Shown: positions 36,438-47,379, counted from the first letter of the stretch. The stretch is DNA of 64,000 nucleotides from Paraescarpia echinospica (GCA_020002185.1 CM034535.1:71272612-71336611), one strand, 5' to 3'. Notes: generated from the sequence alone by a model not told the origin. A program made the numbers and translations.

Positions 36438-36660
36438 GCGGTGGCACAATCGGTAAAACACCAGACTCTCAATCGGGAGAACCCGGGTTCGAATCCTGTT
36501 GTTACCGCTTTGTTGTTTGAGCAATTTTGTTGCTTCAGTTCGGTCAGCAGTATACGTGAGTATCTGGCTATAGACTAATGTGGATGTTTGTGTATGGATA
36601 TTCTTCGCGCGGTAACGAGTTTTGCACGTCTGAACTGCAAGCTTGAAATGTGCGATAGGC
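36438..36660 (+). repeat. tRNA-Glu-like SINE head and body
   Basis: The 71-nt head at 36438-36508 has a seven-pair acceptor stem (GCGGTGG with TTACCGC, two G-U pairs), A box TGGCACAATCGG, CTC anticodon and B box GGTTCGAATCC. The body follows (CTGGCTATAGACTAATGTGG, ATGGATATTCTTCGCGCGG), then is cut off and joins the unrelated dispersed repeat. Confidence 0.85.
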
Positions 36661-36976
36661 AGCGCCTGTTGATGCAAACCTAGATACCTTTTAAGCCTCA
36701 AAAGGTTATTAAGACGCAACATGTTTATAACGAAAATATGCATTGGACGATGTTGAATGGTGGAAATAACGGGCCATGTGCCATCCAAATTGTATCCCCA
36801 TACATACAAACAAAGGGGATCATTCCGTAACTGACATGTGTACAAGCTTCCAACTACCAACTATAGAAATGTAAACCAGTGCTAAACCGAACTGTCGCAG
36901 TGTGCTGATACATTCCTTCCTTGTTCATAGACTGTTGTTTTATTTTCAGAGTGCCCAAATACCTTCGAATGCACCG
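36661..36976 (-). repeat. Dispersed repeat copy, cut by the gap
   Basis: Diverged relative of 29925-30345. It stops at the N gap. In segment 2 the same copy continues to about 54275. Confidence 0.7.
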
Positions 36977-37976
36977 NNNNNNNNNNNNNNNNNNNNNNNN
37001 NNNNNNNNNNNNNNNNNNNNNNNNNNNNNNNNNNNNNNNNNNNNNNNNNNNNNNNNNNNNNNNNNNNNNNNNNNNNNNNNNNNNNNNNNNNNNNNNNNNN
37101 NNNNNNNNNNNNNNNNNNNNNNNNNNNNNNNNNNNNNNNNNNNNNNNNNNNNNNNNNNNNNNNNNNNNNNNNNNNNNNNNNNNNNNNNNNNNNNNNNNNN
37201 NNNNNNNNNNNNNNNNNNNNNNNNNNNNNNNNNNNNNNNNNNNNNNNNNNNNNNNNNNNNNNNNNNNNNNNNNNNNNNNNNNNNNNNNNNNNNNNNNNNN
37301 NNNNNNNNNNNNNNNNNNNNNNNNNNNNNNNNNNNNNNNNNNNNNNNNNNNNNNNNNNNNNNNNNNNNNNNNNNNNNNNNNNNNNNNNNNNNNNNNNNNN
37401 NNNNNNNNNNNNNNNNNNNNNNNNNNNNNNNNNNNNNNNNNNNNNNNNNNNNNNNNNNNNNNNNNNNNNNNNNNNNNNNNNNNNNNNNNNNNNNNNNNNN
37501 NNNNNNNNNNNNNNNNNNNNNNNNNNNNNNNNNNNNNNNNNNNNNNNNNNNNNNNNNNNNNNNNNNNNNNNNNNNNNNNNNNNNNNNNNNNNNNNNNNNN
37601 NNNNNNNNNNNNNNNNNNNNNNNNNNNNNNNNNNNNNNNNNNNNNNNNNNNNNNNNNNNNNNNNNNNNNNNNNNNNNNNNNNNNNNNNNNNNNNNNNNNN
37701 NNNNNNNNNNNNNNNNNNNNNNNNNNNNNNNNNNNNNNNNNNNNNNNNNNNNNNNNNNNNNNNNNNNNNNNNNNNNNNNNNNNNNNNNNNNNNNNNNNNN
37801 NNNNNNNNNNNNNNNNNNNNNNNNNNNNNNNNNNNNNNNNNNNNNNNNNNNNNNNNNNNNNNNNNNNNNNNNNNNNNNNNNNNNNNNNNNNNNNNNNNNN
37901 NNNNNNNNNNNNNNNNNNNNNNNNNNNNNNNNNNNNNNNNNNNNNNNNNNNNNNNNNNNNNNNNNNNNNNNNNNNN
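36977..37976. other. Assembly gap of exactly 1000 N
   Basis: A round-number run of N marks a scaffold join of unknown true size. The apparent open frames through it are meaningless. Confidence 0.99.
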
Positions 37977-38301
37977 AGTGATAGCCAACTTTCCATCGGC
38001 AGTGCATTATCCATCGGTGACCTGGGGCTCATCAATCAACATTTGGGGACGGCGATCGACATCAAAATCATTGAGCTATATTCTATTTATATTCAAAATT
38101 CACGTAGTACTGAGCTTTTTATGAACTTCACTTAAAATTAAAGTAAGTAAATTATAAAAAAAGTAATTGTAATCTTGTATACGGCGACACCGTAGATTGC
38201 ACCGGCCAATGCAGACTGGCGGCTGTCAAATTACTACCAAGACGTAGCCGGACCGGTGGTCGTCGGGAAGTGCAGCGGCGTAGGACCAGATGCTGTCACC
38301 A
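37977..38301. other. No gene recognised
   Basis: Sequence between the gap and the 18-bp minisatellite, with no recognisable content. Confidence 0.5.
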
Positions 38302-38606
38302 ACAGCTGACGAACCAACATCTCGTGACAAACCGAGATCTTGTGACGAACCGACAGCTGATGTTGAACGGACATCGCGTTACGAACCGACATCTCATGAC
38401 GAACCGACATCTCGTGATGAACAGACATCTCGTGACGAATCAGTATGTCATGACGTACGGACATCTTTTGACAAACCGACATCTCATGACGAACCGACAT
38501 CTCGTGACAAACCGAGATCTTGTGACGAACTGACAGCTGATGGTGAACGGACATCTCGTGACGAACCGACATCTCGTGACAAACCGACATCTCATGACGA
38601 ACCAAC
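38302..38606. repeat. 18-bp minisatellite, about 17 copies
   Basis: The unit GACGAACCGACATCTCGT repeats with variants (AAACC, CTCAT, GAGATCTTGT). It is uninterrupted, so it is not a repeat-spacer array. It ends within a few bases of the 5' terminus of CR1 copy C. Confidence 0.95.
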
Positions 38607-39226
38607 ACTTTCGAGGCTATATTTGGCGGAGATAGATCGTTGAAATTGGTGGTGTATCAAAGTTCACAAGCAAGTGGAATTACTGATTGATAAGTATTAT
38701 TCTTGCCTTAATATCATTCATAAAGTAGCAGTAAACATATATTGAGTAGCAGTTGTGCTTAAAGTTAGTTAGATAAAGTATTTTAGAACACTTTAGTCTA
38801 GTGAGTGATAATAGGGTACGTTAGCTTACGGCTACGATAAGTTTGTAAACAAGATTTAACAAACCTCGTTATGTGGTAGAATATATAGGTGATAAAGTAA
38901 CAACCATAAACTATCTACATAAGATAATATCTGTGTAAGTCAGTACCTGCTAGACATTTTGATAAGGTAGCTTTGTTGTTAAAATTAAGCATTTGCGATA
39001 ATCGGGCGAACTAAGTTTATGTAGCTAGTGTCTCTCTTATTCGCTAGGGCGCTGTATAACCTAAATAAATAAGGCAATCTAGCGTACGCAATCTTACGAA
39101 AAGTGTAACATTTGTGCACAGAAAACAGTCTTCTTAAAGACTACATAGACAGTGAATAGTGTAAACACAGTTGACAAAACTATTTTAAATAGCTAATTAG
39201 ATTATTATTATTAAATAAATTCTGAT

Positions 39227-40298
39227 ATGGCGCCTTGCAAGCGGAAAGTCAAGGCAAAGAGACACTTGGTGTGCGACGACTGCCACAGTTGGGTAGATTT
39301 TGCCTTATCCGGCTGTACGAAGTCATGGACAGAAACCAAGGAAGAGGGATTCACCTTTCAGTGCGTGGGGTGTTGGAAGGTGAAATGTCTGGAGAAAGAG
39401 GCAGCTAGGTTGGTAGATATTGTGAAGGGGATGGAGATGAGAATCAGCAAGGAGACAGATGGAATGGAGAGAGACGACAGGGATAAAGTTGGGAATACTG
39501 TGAAACTGAAGGAGCAGAGTAGTGGCAACAAGACCGAGGAAAGGAGACTGAGAGGAGGGAAGGTGATCGGAGGGGAAGAAAGTGGAGGATCGACGGCAGG
39601 AAATGTGACAGGGACGATGACAGGAAGAAAGGTGACAAGAGAAACAGCGTCAGGAAAGAATGGAACGGACGAGATTGTGACGGGAGAGCAGAAGACAGGG
39701 GAACAAGATTACAACCAGACAGATGCAAACCGTAGAAAGAGCTACTCTGAGGCAGTGATTGAGGGGGCAATGAGGAAAGAGAGGGTGTTTATGGGCGATT
39801 CGATTATGAGAAAGACAGATGACTCTAAGCGAGGGGGAGGACGTCGTTGTTTGTCTACCGGGGGCTAGGATAGAACATGTAACTGAAAGGGTAGAGAAGG
39901 TACTGGGGCATGGCAAGGGAGGGTCTATACTAGTACATGTAGGGACAAATAACACAGAGAGGGAGGGAACAACTGGGATAGTTCAGAAGTACAGACAGTT
40001 AGTGAAGAAGTTAAAGAAGACAAGAGTAGAACAGATTATCCTCTCAGGAATTTTGCCAGTAATGGGAGGAAGGGGGCCGACATATAGAAACTGCAAGAGG
40101 ATCGCGATCAACGCACTAGTTGAGCAGATGTGTAAAGAAGAGGGGGTGGGATTCGTAGATTTATGGGGATACTTTGTTGGGAGGGAAGATATGTACATGA
40201 GAGATGGCTTACATCTAAGTGGAAAGGGGGCAGCAGTTTTCTCAGAGAACTTGCTGCAATCTGTTGACAGTGGGACAGGCTGCATCTATTTAAACTAG
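39227..40298 (+). pseudogene. CR1 ORF1: PHD-like zinc head plus SGNH esterase, one frameshift
   Basis: ATG at 39227 begins MAPCKRKVKAKRHLVCDDCH. Residues 15-60 show a PHD-like pattern (HLVCDDCHSW, a Cys after FALSG, FQCVGC), expected to bind zinc and perhaps nucleic acid or protein. Residues about 75-180 are a charged K/E/T/G-rich linker. The C-terminal half is an SGNH/GDSL hydrolase: MGDSIMR (nucleophile Ser), HVGTNN (oxyanion Asn) and RDGLHLSGKG (Asp-His). A loss of 2 nt near 39826-39832, judged against copy D, splits it: frame one ends at 39868, and the downstream frame runs to the TAG at 40298. Restored length would be about 357 residues. This could be a real lesion or a consensus error. 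In CR1 the esterase's role is unsettled, and membrane or lipid interaction has been proposed. Confidence 0.9.
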
Positions 40299-43177
40299 AT
40301 TCGCAGGGGGGATTCACAGAGAAGCCTGAAACTGGAGGCATAGATAAAGACAGCAGAAATAAATTGGCAAAGAACAGCCTGGAAAACTGTTCTGAATCAG
40401 GATATAAATGCATTTGTTTAAATGCAAGGAGCATAGTAAACAAAAGAAGTGAACTAAACATTATGGTAGAAGATATTGACCCTCACATAATAGGTATAAC
40501 CGAATCGTGGGCCACCACTGATATATCAGATGCCGAATTGGGACTAACAGGATATGTAATGTTTAGGAAAGATAGAATAGGAAGAAAGGGAGGGGGAGTT
40601 ATTTTATATATTAAAGAATCTATCCAGGCTTATGAAATAAAATTAGAAAGAGAAGCAGATTGCGAAGAAGCTGTTTGGTGTAATATAGTTACAGGAAACT
40701 CAACGTTAACAGTTGGGTTAGTTTATCGAAGTCCAAACATAAGCATAGAAGAGAATGAAAAAATACAAAACGCTATAAGGGAAGTAAGCAAACGGAACTG
40801 TATTATTATGGGGGACTTTAACCATGGGCATATACAATGGAAATCTCTACAGAGTATGGGGAGTGAGGACCACAAGTTTTTAGTTTTAGTACAAGATAGT
40901 TTTCTTTCTCAACATGTGCTAGAACCAACCAGGGGAGAGAATGTGTTAGACTTAGTTTTGTCCTCACAGAAAGAATTAGTTGACAATGTCAAGATATGTG
41001 AGCCACTGGGGAGTAGTGATCACAACCAGATACATTTTACCATCAAAGTAAAATCAGAAAGGAATAGTAAAAAGCGGTATAGGAGAAATTTCCACAAAGG
41101 AAGGTATAAGGACATGAGGAAATATTTAGCAAAGATAGACTGGAATAACACACTGAAGAATAAGACAACAACCGAATGCTGGAATATCTTAAATAGTGAA
41201 ATTAAGTGCATAGTCGATAAATTTGTACCTTTCAAAAAACAAGGGAAACGGTCTAAAAAGAAACACTTATCGAAAGAAGCCATTAGAAAAATTAAGTATA
41301 AACAAATGATGTGGAAGTCATATAGATGTACTGGAAATGATGAAGACTACAACATTTATAAAGAAGCACTTAATCAAGCTACAGCTGAAATTAGAAATTC
41401 AAAGAGAAGCTATGAAAAAAAATTAGCTAGTAATATAAAACATGACAGTAAGAGTTTTTATGCGTATATTCGAAGCAAACAGAAAGTTCAGGATAAGGTC
41501 GGTCCTCTAGAAGATAGTGCTGGAAATACAATATCAGAGGGATTCTTAATGGCAGAAGACCTGAATGAGTATTTTAGTTCAGTGTTTACCAGGGAAGATA
41601 TTAGTTCACTGCCAGTACCAGAGGCTAAGTTCAAGGGGGCAGATTCAGACTATTTAGGACAGTTAGTTGTAACCTCGGAAATGGTAGCTAAGAAAATAAG
41701 GGCTATGAAGGATAATAAATCACCTGGAGTGGACGGGATTCCGCCCAAACTACTATTGGAAATTGTAGAACAAATTAGCGTACCGCTTGCAACAGTTTTC
41801 AATTTGTCATTAGAAGAGGGAGTGGTTCCTTTAGAATGGAAAGAGGCAAACATTATACCGTTATTTAAAAAAGGTTCGAGAAACAAGTCGGAGAACTATA
41901 GACCAGTGAGTTTAACATCAGTGATTTGCAAATTATTAGAAAGACTAATTAAAGATCACATGGTGGATTTTCTTGTTAAACATAACTTGATAAACCCATC
42001 TCAACATGGGTTTTTAAAAGCGAGGTCATGCTTAACAAATATGTTATGTTTTTTGGAAGACATCACTAGGTGGGTAGATGAGGGATCACCAGTAGATATC
42101 ATCTATTTAGATTTTCAAAAAGCTTTCGACAAAGTACCACATCAAAGATTACTCCTTAAGCTTAAGGCCCATGGCATAGGAAATGGTATAATAAACTGGA
42201 TAGAAAAATGGCTGAATGACAGAAGACAACGTGTAGTAGTTGATGGGGAGGCTTCAAACTGGAAATCGGTATTGAGTGGGGTACCACAGGGATCAGTACT
42301 AGGACCTATATTATTCTTAATATATATCAACGATTTGGACGATGATATAACAAGCAAGGTGTTAAAATTTGCGGATGATACAAAATTGTTTAGAAGGATT
42401 AAAAGTGATGGAGACAGACAGCATTTACAAGATGATCTTGACAGGTTGATCAAATGGTCTGAAAAGTGGCAAATGCTGTTCAATTTTGGGAAATGTAAAT
42501 GCCTCCACACAGGTCATGGGAATGAAGAGGTAAAATATAAAATGGGGGGTACTGTTCTAAGTACTACTGTAAAAGAAAAGGACTTGGGGTTAACCATTAG
42601 TGCTGATATGAAGGTTTCAGAGCAGTGCGGAATTGCAGCGTCAAAGGGAAATCAAATCCTTGGATTAATTAGGCGAAATATAGCGTATAAGAAAAAAGAA
42701 TTAATAGTACCGCTGTACAAAACAATAGTGAGGCCTCATTTAGAATATTGTATACAAGCATGGAGGCCATATCGCAAGAAGGACATAGATATGCTAGAAA
42801 GAGTACAGAGGAGAGCGACTAAAATGATACCAAATCTGAGGGATCTTAGTTACGAAATACGCCTAAAAGAATGTGGTTTAACAACATTAGAGACCAGGAG
42901 ATTGAGAGGAGATCACATAGAAGTGTTTAAAATATTGAATGGTTATGAAAATATTGATAGAAACATTTTTTTCTCAGTTAAGAAAAATAGAAGGACCAGA
43001 GGACATGAAGCTACATTAGTAAAGGAGCAGTGTAGATTAGATATAAGAAAGTTCTCATTCTCACAAAGGACTGTAAATGAATGGAACAGATTATCTCCTG
43101 ATTGTGCTGGTGCTAGTAGCGTGAATATGTTTAAAAATAAAATCGACACACACCTAAAAAAGGCGGGATACATGTAG
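40268..43177 (+). CDS. CR1 ORF2: endonuclease and reverse transcriptase, intact
   Basis: The open frame runs from just after a TGA at 40265-40267 to the TAG at 43175-43177, overlapping the end of ORF1 by 31 nt in the -1 frame. The endonuclease shows CLNARS (Asn), GITESW (catalytic Glu), YRSPN, MGDFNHGHIQW (Asp/Asn) and SSDHNQIHF (Asp-His). The reverse transcriptase shows DNKSPGVDGIPP, NYRPVSLTSVICKLLERLI, LDFQKAFDKVPH (block A), GVPQGSVLGPILFLIYINDL (block B) and FADDTKLF (block C). The C-terminal LERVQRRATKMIP and RTVNEWNRLS are CR1-type. No near ATG precedes CLNARS: the first in-frame ATG is at 40463, inside the endonuclease. I therefore show the open frame rather than a start codon. It would nick target DNA and copy element RNA. 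It is the only intact large frame in the window. Confidence 0.93.
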   Translation, partial: QWDRLHLFKLDSQGGFTEKPETGGIDKDSRNKLAKNSLENCSESGYKCICLNARSIVNKRSELNIMVEDIDPHIIGITESWATTDISDAELGLTGYVMFRKDRIGRKGGGVILYIKESIQAYEIKLEREADCEEAVWCNIVTGNSTLTVGLVYRSPNISIEENEKIQNAIREVSKRNCIIMGDFNHGHIQWKSLQSMGSEDHKFLVLVQDSFLSQHVLEPTRGENVLDLVLSSQKELVDNVKICEPLGSSDHNQIHFTIKVKSERNSKKRYRRNFHKGRYKDMRKYLAKIDWNNTLKNKTTTECWNILNSEIKCIVDKFVPFKKQGKRSKKKHLSKEAIRKIKYKQMMWKSYRCTGNDEDYNIYKEALNQATAEIRNSKRSYEKKLASNIKHDSKSFYAYIRSKQKVQDKVGPLEDSAGNTISEGFLMAEDLNEYFSSVFTREDISSLPVPEAKFKGADSDYLGQLVVTSEMVAKKIRAMKDNKSPGVDGIPPKLLLEIVEQISVPLATVFNLSLEEGVVPLEWKEANIIPLFKKGSRNKSENYRPVSLTSVICKLLERLIKDHMVDFLVKHNLINPSQHGFLKARSCLTNMLCFLEDITRWVDEGSPVDIIYLDFQKAFDKVPHQRLLLKLKAHGIGNGIINWIEKWLNDRRQRVVVDGEASNWKSVLSGVPQGSVLGPILFLIYINDLDDDITSKVLKFADDTKLFRRIKSDGDRQHLQDDLDRLIKWSEKWQMLFNFGKCKCLHTGHGNEEVKYKMGGTVLSTTVKEKDLGLTISADMKVSEQCGIAASKGNQILGLIRRNIAYKKKELIVPLYKTIVRPHLEYCIQAWRPYRKKDIDMLERVQRRATKMIPNLRDLSYEIRLKECGLTTLETRRLRGDHIEVFKILNGYENIDRNIFFSVKKNRRTRGHEATLVKEQCRLDIRKFSFSQRTVNEWNRLSPDCAGASSVNMFKNKIDTHLKKAGYM
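40289..40295 (+). promoter_or_regulatory. Candidate -1 ribosomal frameshift heptamer T TTA AAC at the ORF1 stop
   Basis: In the ORF1 frame the last codons are TAT TTA AAC TAG, giving X XXY YYZ with X=T, Y=A, Z=C, a canonical slippery heptamer, directly before the stop. The -1 frame (TTT AAA CTA GAT...) is open straight into ORF2. Copy D keeps the same bases at 57030-57036. A weak hairpin, GCCT-N8-AGGC (40324-40339), lies downstream in both copies, but it is farther than the usual 5-9 nt. No strong pseudoknot was identified by eye. Function is inferred. Confidence 0.55.
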
Positions 43178-43189
43178 ATAAAAAGTATT

Positions 43190-43275
43190 GGACTCTCGAT
43201 AAGCCAAAAGGCTTCCTTGTCCACCTGCCATCCAGAGTAATTTTCTGGATGGCAATCTTGTTAAATCTTGTTAAA
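43190..43275 (+). other. CR1 3'-end structure and tail (copy C)
   Basis: An outer pair GGAC (43190-43193) with GTCC (43219-43222) encloses the hairpin AAGCC-AAAA-GGCTT (43201-43214). A second hairpin follows, TGCCATCCAGA with TCTGGATGGCA (43226-43236 and 43244-43254), then two AATCTTGTTA units. The equivalents are at 7628-7657 (A), 25771-25799 (B) and 59943-59972 (D). A base-pair swap in D keeps the large stem. It probably acts as the RNA site recognised by the element's reverse transcriptase. Confidence 0.8.
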
Positions 43276-45256
43276 TAATGTAATCACTGGCGTTTAAAGG
43301 GAGGCACTCTCTTCAATTACTGTGAATTAACCAGCGTAGTCATTTATAACAGGAAGTCTGCCGTGTCGAACGTCAGCATTATTGCCAATAAAGTTTGTTT
43401 TGAAACTGCATGTTTTGTTTATCATTTGAACATGTTACGGGGTCGTATCTTCCAATTTGCGAATGTTGTTACGGCTTACTAAACATAATTTGGCGGATAG
43501 TATTCCTTCAACGTAGTTATTATAATCACAAGAACATTATATAAATTAATAAGTGAATAAACTAGGAACAAACTGCTTTCTTTTAATATGAAAACTTATA
43601 ATAAGTATAGAACGCCGCAGAACATGACCGGTCGAAGTTCGAAGAAAGGACATTAAATGTAAACAAAGACCAGCCTGGCGAACGCGTAGGCGCAGTTATA
43701 ATTTTAGACCTCCTTGCGGCAGATCAATCACCACAGTCTATTATATCCTTACCTCAAAGCCGGCGTTAATCACAATATGTCGAACCGACTTTAGCCGAGT
43801 AGCAGGTGCGTGGAAGCGCCTGTGAGTGACGATCCCCCTAGCGGACTAGCTGGGGCTCCTGATGGACTACATAAACAACGCTGTCTAATGGCGTCGTTTG
43901 CAAAACGGCGATATCTAAACGAATAATGATCGTCTGTCTGCTTCCGAAGTAATGTAAAGTCATCGACTGTGCGAGTTGCATAGTGTGACGCGAATAAACC
44001 GCAAGGTGAAAACGTTTTTTGTTTAATCCCGTTCCGACCTCTCGGGGACTAAGTAATAAAAACTTATAATCAGAGTAAGCAATATATATGTTGCACCTCC
44101 AAGAAATAGTTGAACTCAAAATTTGTGCCAGTTTAAAAGTTTGACTCACGTTTATGTTGGACTATTTTGTTTCATTCGCGAGGAGTAATTTTGAATCTGG
44201 ACCAATGCCACTGGTCGGTTGCGTCACTTGACGTAAACACGGGTGCCCCCATGGCAAAATGAATACATTATTGTTGTCACGCCCTAAGGAAACCTAATTT
44301 CATGGATTTTCTATGTTTTGAACACGTCTCGAATTTCACCACCCAGCCGATTACACCTTACACATGTAGTAGATACCGTGAATGTCAACATACGTGGCTG
44401 AATTTGGACTGTGAAAATCATGATCAGATACTTTTGTTTGCAATTTAAAATAAGCAACACGGCCACGCCCACACAGGCACTACTTTTGGCGTCTGATCAA
44501 CGATATTTCATAACAAAATATCAATGAGTAGATTCTGATACGTTATTTAGGTTGGATGGTAGACATTTGTGCGCAGGGCGTATGTTACTGAATTGTTACT
44601 AGTGGAAGTGCGATTTCTCCGACGGGCATGTAAAACTTAGTTTTTTAAAGGACATTCCATGGGTTGCAGCAGATTCTTCATCATTATGCACCATTTCAGT
44701 GATATTTAAACAACATAAGTTGTGGTGGTCCTTGTAGCCCTAGCAATGCAACAAAACGTTTGTCATTCACGCATTGGCCATAATCTAATTTTCTACCAAA
44801 GTAGTTTACCTACTTAATATACGGGCGGGCCAATATGCCAAGTATAGAAGCCATTCTGGCTGCATACCAGAATGGTCATCGACAGACTCCCAATGGCTGT
44901 GTTCTGTGGCGAGTTATCCAGCGGGACTAAGCTTGAGGTACAAAGATGTGGTTAAAAGACACCCAAAAGCCACACTTATCCCTGTAGACACATGGGAATC
45001 AACTGCACAGGACCTGTAACAGTGGAGCCGGGCCATACACCAGGGAAAGATTCACAGAGAAGAACAATAAAGACACAAATATTAACATGACCACGATCGT
45101 CGGCATGACCTTCTGGGTGCTTCTATACGTTCTATACATACCGTCTTCTGTGACGACTGCGGCAGAGGCTTTATCGCACAAACAGGACAGACCTCTCACC
45201 AAAGAGCAAAACAGTAGGACGCCGCATACATTTATGTCATCATCAAAAACAATGGA
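43276..45256. other. Non-coding (copy 2 of 25821-27801)
   Basis: Same content as segment 1, including the unnamed dispersed module at about 43343-43595 and the CCATTCTGG hairpin at about 44847. No gene recognised. Confidence 0.6.
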
Positions 45257-45465
<209 letters not shown>

Positions 45466-45979
45466 GAGTGATTTGGTTGAAGGAGCTGGAAGGAAAACTC
45501 CAGTTTTATATGTACAAATGTCCTAATTGGTGTACATTTGCTAAAATGTGCCTACAAAAATAAACTACGTATAGCATATAACAGAGTAATAGGGGAGCAC
45601 GGGGCAGGTTGCGTTATTCTGACTGTAATGCAAGTTGGTCTGACTGGAAAATGCCTGTTCGCAGGTGCAGTTTATTCGGCGTTAATATTGCCAATAAATC
45701 CGGCCCGCCTGCGCACAAAAACGACAGTTACTGTGTACGGCCCCGGGGATAGCGTACAACTGTGTGCTCGTGTTCGTCTTACAGTGTACAGCGGCATAAA
45801 ACCAGCATAAACCAGCCGGGCAGACGGCCATTCAGAGATTCGTGTGTTGTCCCTCGTAGTAGCGGTGAAATATGGTTAACAAGTGTTTCCGTCTAGCCGC
45901 GATAAATAAATATAAAAATAAGAAGTGCGCAGCTGCCTCCGCCAACGGTGGCGAGGCGAGTTCGATGCGAGGTCGGTTG

Positions 45980-46305
45980 GTATTTTCTCAGTGAGACGGC
46001 GGGCGTCTACTTGTAATGGAGCGCGGTGGTATAGTCTATTCTCAGTAAGACGGCGGCGTCTACTTGTAATGGAGCGCGGTGGCACAGTCGGTAAAACACC
46101 AGACTCTCAATCCGGAGAACCCGGGTTCGAATCATGTTGCTACCGCTTTGTTGTTTGAGCAATTTCGTTCTCTCCAAGTTCGGTCAGCTATATAAGTGAG
46201 CACCTGGCTATAGACTATTGTGGATGTTTATGTATGGATATTCTTCGCGCGGTAATGACAGCGTGGCTGAAAGCTTCCCGTAGACTCGAGGTGTTTTGAA
46301 TGAAC
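45980..46305 (+). repeat. tRNA-Glu-like SINE (copy 2)
   Basis: Counterpart of 28525-28850. The tRNA-like head is at 46076-46146, and the base after the acceptor stem differs (GCTTTG against GCTTCG). Confidence 0.85.
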
Positions 46306-47379
46306 ATTTATGCCGGGCGCTATGCTATGTTGGGCGTTCGACTAGATAGACTAGACACCGCGATACATAAGATCTTAGCTCCGGACATTGCAGTATTGGT
46401 TTCCTCATTGAAACCAATGGGAAATAGCAGTTTGCAATTCCGCATTGTGCACAAACTTACGGTTCGGTGTTAATATAATCTGTACACTGTGGTTTGTATC
46501 TTGTCACTGACCCCAAGTAGCGTTTTAAAGGTCAGGATACTGTTGGACTTCCTGCTTGGTTACGAAAAAAATGCAATTTATTTTTGAGAAATGATTGTTT
46601 ACAAAATTCACCTGCTCTGACATAAATGCATTTGAGTAGTCAGATTTCCCTGTGTGTTTGTAGAAGCTGTTGATAGTAAAATGGTGCATTAGTGGCTGAT
46701 TTTATTAAGCGGAAGGGTATTTGGCAGCAATTTGGCTAGTTGACCCTTTAGTCGGATTACTGCCTGCATCCATTCGTAAATATTGACGGGTGTCACACAT
46801 ACAGGCATTTTACGAGAGCTAGAAATATTAGATTTTGACTAAACTCGACCAGCATGTCAATGAGATGATAATAACAGCAGGTGAGAAGTTTAAGAAACTT
46901 TGTAGGTCACGTTTTCTTATAATCACACGAAACGTTAACATGGTCGCCAATGGGAAACTAACAGTGTGCTGAGCCCTTTAATCAAATATTACAAGGTAGT
47001 TTTGGAGATGACGCTTCTCAGAGAAGTCGAGATGGACTTTGATTGAACAGATTTGCCAGGGAGTAAAGTGTAAAGCGCTTTGATCGGACCTAAGGAGAGA
47101 ATATCGCTCTATGTAAGAACTTAGTTTTTATCTTTATGATCGACATGAAACATACTGTCCTACATTTGTCACCCAAGTAAACCGGATGGCATTTTTATAC
47201 AATCCGGCCCTACCTCAACTGAGCCGTTGTAGCAATATTTTTGCCTAAATACTACGCCTCAATGCGTTAATTCAACAATTCTACACTATCCCGGGCATAT
47301 TTACGCTATACAAATATTGCGTCTTAGCGCATTTTATGGCCCAAATAGCGCCCTCGTGTGTACCAATCTGAGCCGTATA
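46306..47379. other. Non-coding (copy 2 of 28851-29924)
   Basis: No gene recognised. SINE-tail-like piece at about 47015-47095. Confidence 0.5.

Larger units (their letters stand above)
38610..43275 (+). mobile_element. CR1 retrotransposon copy C, full length (about 4.67 kb)
   Basis: The 5' end starts TCGAGGCTATATTTGGCGG, identical to the start of copy D, so both reach the family's 5' terminus. A 616-bp 5' UTR precedes ORF1 (39227-40298). ORF2 overlaps its end and runs to 43177. A short 3' UTR with two hairpins and two AATCTTGTTA units follows. An ORF1 with a Cys/His head plus esterase, and an ORF2 with endonuclease plus reverse transcriptase, together with a short repeated 3' tail instead of poly(A), define the CR1 clade. 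Only a 2-nt lesion in ORF1 separates this copy from an apparently complete coding set. Its 3' half belongs to duplicated segment 2. Confidence 0.95.

Noticed and set aside
36369..36860. 163-codon minus frame repeated at 53562
   Set aside because: It runs across a SINE head and an unrelated dispersed repeat, so it is not one gene.
36854..38135. Open frames of 350-400 codons on both strands
   Set aside because: They consist almost wholly of the 1000-N gap and carry no information.
38302..38606. CRISPR-like repeat array (also the 31-, 37- and 50-bp arrays)
   Set aside because: Units abut directly with no variable spacers, and the DNA is eukaryotic.
40364..40366. TTG as the start codon of CR1 ORF2
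   Set aside because: TTG starts are not usual in animal nuclear genes, and the frame is open upstream into the end of ORF1. Frameshift fusion or another mechanism is a better explanation.
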